From Herbaspirillum sp. Sphag64 (GTDB lineage: Bacteria > Pseudomonadota > Gammaproteobacteria > Burkholderiales > Burkholderiaceae_D), in assembly GCF_014192645.1 (NCBI RefSeq), contig NZ_JACHYE010000022.1, forward strand, positions 1-37,949: a DNA stretch of 37,949 bases, written 5' to 3'. A model generated the notes under the pieces. The model saw only the letters and a list, made by a program, of their open reading frames with translations, searched no databases and was not told the DNA's origin. Position numbers and translations under genes: made by a program. Below, piece after piece: positions 31,409 through 37,949 of the stretch. The stretch's first letter is position 1. Every line of letters begins with the position of its first letter.

Positions 31409-33199
31409 ATGCCACAATACACCGCCCCGCTTCGCGACATGCAATTTGTGTTGCACGAATTACTGCAGGTTGAAGACGTCCTCAAGACGCTGCCACCGCA
31501 CGCTGACACCAACCGTGAGCTGATCGATCAAGTGCTCGAAGAGGGGGGCAAGTTCACTGCGCAGGTATTGTTCCCGCTGAATCATTCGGGTGACCGCGAA
31601 GGTTGCCACTACCATCAGGAAACCAAGACCGTCACGCCACCGAAGGGCTTTAAGGAAGCCTATCAGCAATACGTGGAAGCCGGCTGGGCGGCACTTGCCT
31701 GTGATCCTGAGTTCGGTGGTCAGGGTTTGCCACTGGTGATGAACAATTCCTTCTACGAGATGCTGAACTCGGCCAATCAGGCTTGGACCATGTATCCCGG
31801 CCTGTCACATGGCGCTTACGAATGCCTGCACGCACACGGCACCGATGACCAAAAGGCACTGTATCTGCCCAAGCTGGTCTCCGGCGAATGGACCGGTACC
31901 ATGTGCCTGACCGAATCGCATTGCGGTACCGACCTCGGCCTGCTGCGCTCGAAGGCTGAGCCGCAGGCAGATGGCTCCTACAAGATTACCGGCAGCAAAA
32001 TCTTCATCTCGGCGGGCGAGCACGATCTCTCGGCCAACATCATTCACCTGGTACTGGCGCGTCTGCCAGATGCACCTTCGGGCTCCAAGGGAATCTCGCT
32101 GTTCCTGGTGCCGAAGTTCCTGCCCAACGCGGATGGTTCGCTGGGCGCGCGCAATCCGATTACCTGCGGCGCCATTGAAGAAAAGATGGGTATCCACGGC
32201 AACGCGACCTGCCAGATGAATCTGGATGGCGCAGTCGGCTGGCTCATCGGCGAACCACACAAGGGTTTGAATGCGATGTTCGTGTTCATGAATGCCGCGC
32301 GTCTGGGTGTTGGCATGCAAGGTCTGGGTCTGACTGAAGTGGCTTACCAGAATGCCCTGGCCTACGCCAAAGACCGCCTGCAAATGCGCAGCCTGTCGGG
32401 CGTGAAGGCACCTGATAAGGCGGCTGACCCAATCATCGTGCACCCTGATGTACGCCGCATGCTGCTGACCGCCAAGGCTTATGCTGAAGGGGGCCGCGCA
32501 TTCTGCTCCTACGTGGCACTGCAACTGGACAAAGAACTGAACCACCCGGACGAGGAGGTTCGCAAGGAAGCCGCGGATGAAGTGGCGCTATTGACACCGG
32601 TGGTCAAGGCCTTCATTACCGACAATGCCTGGATTGCCACATCCGAGTGCCTGCAGGTCTACGGCGGTCACGGCTTTATCGCCGAATGGGGCATGGAACA
32701 ATATGTGCGCGACGCCCGTATCAACATGATCTACGAAGGCACCAACACCATCCAGTCGCTGGACCTGCTGGGCCGCAAGATCCTGATGGACAACGGTGCC
32801 AAGCTGAAGAAGTTCGGTGCCAAGGTGCAAGCCTTCATCGAAGACAACGGCACCGATGAAGCCATGTCAGAGTTCATTTCACCGCTGGCCGATATCGGCG
32901 ACAAGGTCACCAAGCTGACCATGGAAATTGGTATGAAGGCCTTCCAGAATCCGGACGAAGTTGGTGCCGCAGCAGTACCTTATCTGCGTGTTGTCGGGCA
33001 TCTAGTGTATGCCTACTTCTTCGCCCAAATGGCCAAGATTGCACTCGAAAAACAAGACGGTGGCGACAAGTTCTACACCGCTAAACTGGCCACAGCACGC
33101 TTCTACTTTGCGCGCCTGTTGCCAGAAACCGCAACCTTGATTCGTCAGGCGCGTTCCGGTTCGGCCAACCTGATGGCTCTGGACGCTGATCTGTTTTAA
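31409..33199 (+). CDS. Acyl-CoA dehydrogenase (long form, FadE-like)
   Basis: A 596-aa FAD enzyme for the first step of beta-oxidation, acyl-CoA to trans-2-enoyl-CoA. The middle domain shows GTMCLTESHCGTDLG and ITGSKIFISAGEHD; the catalytic base is Glu443 in IYEGTNTIQSLDL. YGGHGFIAEWGMEQYVRDARI is also typical. About 130 extra C-terminal residues match the C-terminal extension domain of the large Pseudomonas-type acyl-CoA dehydrogenases, not the short 380-aa form. Electrons would pass to ETF, not encoded here. Second gene of the TetR-led cluster, with the FadN-type fusion gene next. Confidence 0.95.
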   Translation: MPQYTAPLRDMQFVLHELLQVEDVLKTLPPHADTNRELIDQVLEEGGKFTAQVLFPLNHSGDREGCHYHQETKTVTPPKGFKEAYQQYVEAGWAALACDPEFGGQGLPLVMNNSFYEMLNSANQAWTMYPGLSHGAYECLHAHGTDDQKALYLPKLVSGEWTGTMCLTESHCGTDLGLLRSKAEPQADGSYKITGSKIFISAGEHDLSANIIHLVLARLPDAPSGSKGISLFLVPKFLPNADGSLGARNPITCGAIEEKMGIHGNATCQMNLDGAVGWLIGEPHKGLNAMFVFMNAARLGVGMQGLGLTEVAYQNALAYAKDRLQMRSLSGVKAPDKAADPIIVHPDVRRMLLTAKAYAEGGRAFCSYVALQLDKELNHPDEEVRKEAADEVALLTPVVKAFITDNAWIATSECLQVYGGHGFIAEWGMEQYVRDARINMIYEGTNTIQSLDLLGRKILMDNGAKLKKFGAKVQAFIEDNGTDEAMSEFISPLADIGDKVTKLTMEIGMKAFQNPDEVGAAAVPYLRVVGHLVYAYFFAQMAKIALEKQDGGDKFYTAKLATARFYFARLLPETATLIRQARSGSANLMALDADLF

Positions 33200-33284
33200 C
33201 GCGGCGGGTGCCTGAGTCTGGTCTGCGCAGGCACCCTGTCCGCACCCGTATTCATCGGTATTGCCAATTCTTAAGGAGACATGC

Positions 33285-35684
33285 GTGTCCAACTTCATCG
33301 TCAAAAAAGTAGCCGTGCTCGGCGCAGGTGTGATGGGTGCTCAGATTGCGGCGCACTGCATCAACGCCAAAGTGCCTGTGGTGCTGTTCGACCTGCCTGC
33401 CAAGGAAGGTCCGAAAAACGGCATCGTGCAACGTGCTATCGAGAACCTCAAAAAGCTCAGCCCGGCACCGCTGGGAAACAAGGATGATGCGGCCCTGATT
33501 CAGGTCGCCAACTATGAAGATGATCTGGAAGTACTCAAGGGCTGCGACCTGATCATTGAAGCCATCGCCGAGCGCATGGACTGGAAGCATGACCTGTACA
33601 AGAAGGTCTCGCCGTTCATCGCACCAAATGCGATCTTCGCCTCCAATACTTCCGGCCTGTCGATCACCTCCTTGTCGGATGGTTTTTCGGACGAACTCAA
33701 GGCGCGCTTCTGCGGTGTGCACTTCTTCAACCCACCGCGTTACATGCATCTGGTGGAACTGATCCCGACCGTCAGCACCGCACCACATATTCTGGATCAA
33801 CTGGAATCCTTCCTGACCACGACACTGGGCAAGGGCGTCGTCCGTGCATTTGATACGCCTAACTTCGTCGCCAACCGGGTGGGCGTGTTCGGCATTCTGG
33901 CAACAGCCATCGAAGCGGAAAAATATGGCCTGTCGGTGGACGTGGTCGATGATCTGACCGGTGCCAAGCTCGGTCGCGCCAAGTCGGGTACCTTCCGTAC
34001 CGCTGACGTGGTTGGTCTGGACACGATGGGTCATGTCATCAAGACCATGCAGGACAACCTCAAGGAAGATCCTTTCTTCAGCAGCTATGCGACGCCACCA
34101 CTGCTGGCCAAGCTGGTCGAGAAGGGCGCACTGGGGCAGAAGTCGGGAGCCGGTTTCTATAAGAAGGTCGGCAAGGACATCCTGCGTATTGACGCTGCCA
34201 AGGGCGACTACGTCCCCGGCGGTGGCAAGGCTGATGACATCATCGTGCGCATCCTCAAGGAAAAGGACCCCGTCAAGCGCATGAAGGCGTTGCATGACTC
34301 GACTAATCCCCAGGCACAGTTCCTGTGGGCGATTTTCCGTGATGCCTTCCATTACATTGCCGTGCATCTGGAATCGGTTGCCGACAATGCCCGTGACCTC
34401 GACTTCGCCATGCGCTGGGGCTTCGGCTGGAGCGTCGGTCCTTTCGAGACATGGCAGGCAGCGGGCTGGCAACAGATCGCCACCTGGGTCAAGGAAGACA
34501 TCGATGCCGGTCGCGCGTTGTCGAGCGCAGCGCTGCCAGCCTGGGTCTTTGAAGGTGCCGTTGCAGAGAACGGTGGCGTACATACCGCACAAGGCTCCTG
34601 GTCGCCAGCCAAGAAGACCTTCGTTGGTCGCTCAACCTTGCCGGTCTATCAGCGTCAGGCCTTCCGCGCCACGCTGACCGGTGAAGGTGTCGCCGATGGC
34701 AAGACTGCCGGTACCACCTTCTTTGAAGATGATGCGGTACGTATCTGGCATCAAAATGATGATGTCCTGATCCTGTCCTTCAAGACCAAGATGCACGTCA
34801 TTGGCCAAGGCGTGATCGACGGCATCAACAAGGCACTCGACGAAGCCGAGAAAAACTTCAAAGGTCTGGTGATCTGGCACGCGGATGCTGCCGAAGGCGG
34901 TGCCTTCTCGGCTGGTGCTGACCTGCAATCGATGTTGCCGCTGTTCATGTCCGGTGGCGTCAAGGCGATTGAGCCGGTGGTACATCATCTGCAACAGGCA
35001 CATCAACGCCTGAAGTATGCGAATGTGCCGGTGATCGCTGCGGTCGCTGGTCTGGCCCTCGGCGGTGGTTGCGAATTGTTGCTGCACACCGCCAAGCGCG
35101 TGGTGTCGATCGAGTCCTACATCGGTCTGGTCGAAGTCGGCGTTGGCCTGATTCCGGCCGGTGGTGGCCTGAAGGAAGCGGCAGTGCGCGCTGCCAAGGA
35201 AGCCCGTGGCAACGACATTCTGCAATTCCTGAAGGACTACATGCTGGCAGCGGCGACTGCCAATGTCTCCAAGTCGGCACTGGAAGCGCGCAAGCTGGGC
35301 TACCTGAAGCAGGACGACGTGATTGTCTTCAATCCGTACGAATTGCTGCATGTCGCCAAGGTAGAAGCACGTGCAATGTTTGACTCCGGTTATCGTCCAG
35401 CCCTGCCACCGCAAGTGGAAGTGGTTGGCCGTTACGGCGTAGCGACCATCATGGCGCAACTGGTCAATATGCGTGACGGTGGCTTCATCTCCGCCCATGA
35501 TTTCAAGCTGGGCCAGATGATTGCCGAGATCGTCAGCGGTGGATTGGTCGAAGCGGGCAGTGTGGTCAGCGAGCAATGGTTGCTGGATCTGGAACGCAAA
35601 GCGTTCATGGAACTGCTGAACCATCCGAAGACTCAGGAACGCATCATGGGCATGATGCAGACCGGTAAACCAGTTCGTAACTAA
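33285..35684 (+). CDS. 3-hydroxyacyl-CoA dehydrogenase / enoyl-CoA hydratase fusion (FadN-type)
   Basis: A 799-aa bifunctional enzyme for the second and third steps of beta-oxidation. The dehydrogenase comes first: NAD-binding G13-x-G15-x2-G18 (VLGAGVMGAQIAAH), then catalytic His146 in VHFFNPPRYMHLVELI. The hydratase/isomerase domain is C-terminal (about 500-720), with the oxyanion segment AFSAGADLQSM and GLALGGGCELLLHT. This order is the reverse of E. coli FadB and matches FadN-type proteins. The start GTG 33285 has AAGGAG at 33273-33278; ATG 33281 is out of frame. It is followed after 35 bp by the thiolase gene. Confidence 0.95.
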   Translation: MSNFIVKKVAVLGAGVMGAQIAAHCINAKVPVVLFDLPAKEGPKNGIVQRAIENLKKLSPAPLGNKDDAALIQVANYEDDLEVLKGCDLIIEAIAERMDWKHDLYKKVSPFIAPNAIFASNTSGLSITSLSDGFSDELKARFCGVHFFNPPRYMHLVELIPTVSTAPHILDQLESFLTTTLGKGVVRAFDTPNFVANRVGVFGILATAIEAEKYGLSVDVVDDLTGAKLGRAKSGTFRTADVVGLDTMGHVIKTMQDNLKEDPFFSSYATPPLLAKLVEKGALGQKSGAGFYKKVGKDILRIDAAKGDYVPGGGKADDIIVRILKEKDPVKRMKALHDSTNPQAQFLWAIFRDAFHYIAVHLESVADNARDLDFAMRWGFGWSVGPFETWQAAGWQQIATWVKEDIDAGRALSSAALPAWVFEGAVAENGGVHTAQGSWSPAKKTFVGRSTLPVYQRQAFRATLTGEGVADGKTAGTTFFEDDAVRIWHQNDDVLILSFKTKMHVIGQGVIDGINKALDEAEKNFKGLVIWHADAAEGGAFSAGADLQSMLPLFMSGGVKAIEPVVHHLQQAHQRLKYANVPVIAAVAGLALGGGCELLLHTAKRVVSIESYIGLVEVGVGLIPAGGGLKEAAVRAAKEARGNDILQFLKDYMLAAATANVSKSALEARKLGYLKQDDVIVFNPYELLHVAKVEARAMFDSGYRPALPPQVEVVGRYGVATIMAQLVNMRDGGFISAHDFKLGQMIAEIVSGGLVEAGSVVSEQWLLDLERKAFMELLNHPKTQERIMGMMQTGKPVRN

Positions 35685-35719
35685 TGCACGCTGCTACGTA
35701 AAAAATTCAGGAGCCACAA

Positions 35720-36916
35720 ATGACCAAACAACTTCAAGATGCCTACATCGTCGCTGCGACCCGCACGCCGATCGGCAAAGCACCGCGCGGCATGTTCAAG
35801 AATGTGCGTCCGGACGATCTGCTGGTGCGTGCGATTCAATCGGCCATGGCACAAGTGCCTGGCCTCGATCCTAAACTGATCGAAGACGCCATCATCGGCT
35901 GCTCCTTCCCGGAAGGCGCACAAGGTTTGAACATGGCACGTAACGCCATCTTGCTGGCAGGCTTGCCGAATACCATCGGCGGCGTGACCATCAACCGTTA
36001 CTGCGCTTCCGGTATCACGGCCATCGCTATGGCGGCCGACCGTATCCGCGTCGGTCAGGCGGATGTGATGATCGCCGGTGGTGCCGAGTCGATGTCGATG
36101 GTCCCGATGATGGGATTTCACCCATCAATCAACATGGGTGCCTTCAAGGACGAAAACATCGGCATGGCCTACGGCATGGGCCTGACTGCAGAAAAGGTTG
36201 CCAATCAATGGAAGGTCTCGCGTGAAGCGCAAGACAACTTTGCACTGGCCTCGCATCAAAAGGCGATTGCAGCCCAGTTGGCCGGCGAATTCAATGACGA
36301 AACCACCTCGGTCGACATCGTTGAACACTTCCCTAATCTGGCCACCGGTCAGATTGACGTCAAGACCCGCACCGTCAGCAAGGACGAAGGCGCACGTGCC
36401 GACAGCAACATCGAAACACTGGGCAAGCTCAAGCCAGTGTTCGCCGCCAAGGGCAGCGTCACCGCCGGTAACAGCTCGCAGACGTCGGACGGTGCCGGTG
36501 CACTGATTCTGGTCAGCGAAAAGATCCTCAAGCAGTTCAACCTGACACCATTGGCGCGTTTCTCCTCGTTTGCCGTTCGCGGTGTGCCGCCGGAAATCAT
36601 GGGTATCGGCCCCAAGGAAGCGATTCCTGCGGCCTTGCGTGCAGCGGGCATCAGCCAGGATCAACTGGACTGGATCGAGCTCAACGAAGCATTTGCTGCA
36701 CAGGCGCTGGCAGTGATCCAGGACCTCGGTCTGGACCCGGCCAAGGTCAACCCAATGGGTGGCGCGATTGCCTTGGGCCACCCACTGGGCGCCACCGGTG
36801 CGATCCGAGCCGCCACTACGATTCACGCGATGCGTCGCAAGAATCTGAAGTACGGCATGGTGACCATGTGCGTCGGTACGGGTATGGGTGCAGCAGGTAT
36901 TTTCGAGCGCGTGTAA
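35720..36916 (+). CDS. fadA: Acetyl-CoA acyltransferase (3-ketoacyl-CoA thiolase)
   Basis: A 398-aa thiolase for the last step of beta-oxidation. Active-site residues: Cys95 in NRYCASGITA, His354 in ALGHPLGATG, and Cys384 in [22 protein letters not shown] is conserved. It follows the FadN-type fusion, as FadA follows FadB elsewhere, and the two probably form a complex that channels acyl-CoA intermediates. The symbol is assigned from position and family. A strong hairpin lies 45 bp after the stop. Confidence 0.93.
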   Translation: MTKQLQDAYIVAATRTPIGKAPRGMFKNVRPDDLLVRAIQSAMAQVPGLDPKLIEDAIIGCSFPEGAQGLNMARNAILLAGLPNTIGGVTINRYCASGITAIAMAADRIRVGQADVMIAGGAESMSMVPMMGFHPSINMGAFKDENIGMAYGMGLTAEKVANQWKVSREAQDNFALASHQKAIAAQLAGEFNDETTSVDIVEHFPNLATGQIDVKTRTVSKDEGARADSNIETLGKLKPVFAAKGSVTAGNSSQTSDGAGALILVSEKILKQFNLTPLARFSSFAVRGVPPEIMGIGPKEAIPAALRAAGISQDQLDWIELNEAFAAQALAVIQDLGLDPAKVNPMGGAIALGHPLGATGAIRAATTIHAMRRKNLKYGMVTMCVGTGMGAAGIFERV

Positions 36917-36961
36917 TCACCAAGCACCAGCGGTCAAGCCAACAGTGCAATAACAAAAATC

Positions 36962-36993
36962 AAGCCGTACGGTCCATGCCGTGCGGCTTTTTT
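36962..36993 (+). terminator. Terminator or attenuator between the thiolase and the isomerase-like gene
   Basis: AAGCCGTACGG (36962-36972) and CCGTGCGGCTT (36979-36989) form an 11-bp stem with one A-G mismatch, then a T-run to 36993. It ends only 14 bp before the next start codon, so the next gene is expressed by read-through or from a promoter I cannot see. Confidence 0.8.
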
Positions 36994-37007
36994 ACTCAGG
37001 GAGACGT

Positions 37008-37772
37008 ATGGATATCAATATCACCAAAGAGCAGGGCATCCTGCACCTGAACTTCAACCGGGTTGAGCGCAAGAACGCCATCACGGCTGCCATGTATCAA
37101 CAGATGGCCGACGCCATCAAGCAAGCCGATACCGATCCGGCGATCCGTGTGATTCTGTTTTCTGGTCATCCGCAAGTATTCACTGCCGGTAACGATCTGG
37201 AAGATTTTCTAAAGAACCCGCCAAGCGCCAAGGACGCGCCGGTATTCCAGTTCCTGTGGCAGATCAGTCATGCCAACAAGCCCATGGTCGCTGCCGTCGC
37301 CGGTGTTGCGGTTGGTATCGGTACCACCTTGCTGATGCATTGCGATCTGGTCTATGCCGCTGACAACGCCAAATTCTCGATGCCGTTCACACAGCTGGGT
37401 TTGTGTCCGGAGGCCGGTGCCTCACTATTGCTGCCGCAGATCGCCGGTTACCAGCGCGCTGCCGAAAAGCTGATGCTGGGTGAAGCCTTTGGTGCTGAAG
37501 AAGCGCAGCAGATGGGCCTGGTTAACCGCGTACTGCCGGGTGATGAACTGTTGCCGTTCGTACTGGGTCAGGCGGCCAAGCTGGCGGCTTTGCCAGCGCA
37601 ATCGATCCGCGTCACCAAGCAATTGATGAAGCGCAATCAGGTTACTGTCATCGAAGCGCAGATGGTTGCCGAGGTCGAACATTTCTCGCGCATGCTCACC
37701 GAGCCTGCTGCCAAGGAAGCGTTCACGGCTTTCTTTGAAAAGCGGAAGCCGGATTTCAGTCAATTTGGGTGA
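37008..37772 (+). CDS. Enoyl-CoA hydratase/isomerase family protein, probably Delta3-Delta2-enoyl-CoA isomerase
   Basis: A 254-aa crotonase-fold protein. The oxyanion loop is FTAGNDLEDF. At the place where hydratases carry their first catalytic Glu, the sequence reads GVAVGIGTTLLMHCD, so that Glu is Thr; the second acid is present as Glu135 in LCPEAGASLL. One catalytic Glu in this position is the pattern of ECI/PECI-type isomerases, which shift double bonds of unsaturated fatty acids into the beta-oxidation route. Function is inferred from this pattern. GGGAG at 36999-37003 supports ATG 37008. It is last in the cluster, after a hairpin. Confidence 0.85.
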   Translation: MDINITKEQGILHLNFNRVERKNAITAAMYQQMADAIKQADTDPAIRVILFSGHPQVFTAGNDLEDFLKNPPSAKDAPVFQFLWQISHANKPMVAAVAGVAVGIGTTLLMHCDLVYAADNAKFSMPFTQLGLCPEAGASLLLPQIAGYQRAAEKLMLGEAFGAEEAQQMGLVNRVLPGDELLPFVLGQAAKLAALPAQSIRVTKQLMKRNQVTVIEAQMVAEVEHFSRMLTEPAAKEAFTAFFEKRKPDFSQFG

Positions 37773-37814
37773 GTCAATCCAGAAAAATTTTGGAATGAAT
37801 AATTAAGGAAGGGT

Positions 37815-37851
37815 TTGCACGGTGTGCCTGCACACCGTGCAATAGGTTTTT
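37815..37851 (+). terminator. Rho-independent terminator of the beta-oxidation cluster
   Basis: A perfect 12-bp stem, TTGCACGGTGTG (37815-37826) with 37831-37842, 4-nt loop, T-run at 37847-37851. It lies 43 bp after the isomerase-like gene. The last 98 bp of the window after it hold nothing I can identify. Confidence 0.9.
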
Positions 37852-37949
37852 CGCCTCGTACTAAATCGAAAGTGAAGACCTAATTGCGGTAAGCATCGCC
37901 CAACGCAACAAAAGACTACTAGCATCACACGCTTTCATTGAAGACTTCA

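Noticed and set aside
37861..37949. Possible C-terminal end of a minus-strand gene entering from beyond the window (stop at 37861-37863)
   Set aside because: Only 28 codons are visible with no recognisable motif, so it cannot be told from chance.

Overview
The window looks like a piece of a betaproteobacterial chromosome, most likely Burkholderiales and perhaps Oxalobacteraceae. The evidence is protein-level resemblance plus gene order: cyaY/lptM/lysA, fmdB-DUF502-aspS, nudB followed by an EEP nuclease and clsB, hslVU, and a beta-oxidation cluster encoding a FadN-type fused enzyme. GC content appears to be in the mid-fifties. I see no rRNA, tRNA, insertion sequence or CRISPR array.

Layout. 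1-4630: the tail of a branched-chain amino acid ABC ATPase (livF-like), an RcnB-like periplasmic protein with a hairpin leader, and putA (proline to glutamate). 4835-6284: an unrecognised 427-aa membrane-associated protein between two strong inverted repeats. 6262-8298: hslVU behind a textbook-like sigma-32 promoter. 8382-10976: an orphan GspG-like pseudopilin, cyaY (frataxin), lptM and lysA. 11141-12642: a sodium:solute symporter. 12803-15830: fmdB, DUF502 and aspS. 15880-19540: an MHS transporter, a prolidase-like amidohydrolase and a LysR regulator, which sit between aspS and nudB. 19600-22164: nudB, an endonuclease/exonuclease/phosphatase protein and clsB. 22186-24001: an AraC-GyrI regulator and a secreted hydrolase, on the minus strand. 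24160-24870: a secreted NlpC/P60-like protein. 24968-26469: an OYE flavin reductase divergent from an ArsR repressor, with a perfect palindromic operator between them.

26506-28574 is an accessory islet. It holds the BrnT/BrnA toxin-antitoxin pair, a candidate structured RNA with its own terminator, an accessory hypothetical protein, and a long structured leader in front of a small hypothetical gene. The leader has the seqA/seqB/seqC arrangement of C4/CI-type antisense-RNA immunity loci of P1/P4-type phages and satellites. The two RNA elements share a 15-mer (13 of 15 identical) and an identical 9-mer at nearly equal spacing. This is the most interesting part of the window.

28744-37772 is fatty-acid and acetoacetyl-CoA metabolism: an acetyl-CoA acetyltransferase, the heat-shock RNA-binding protein Hsp15, then a TetR regulator followed by acyl-CoA dehydrogenase, a 3-hydroxyacyl-CoA dehydrogenase/enoyl-CoA hydratase fusion, a thiolase, and an enoyl-CoA isomerase-like protein. 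Together these encode a complete beta-oxidation cycle, probably under the local TetR repressor.

Functions are assigned by recognition of motifs and families. No database search was run, and promoter and RNA calls are by eye.
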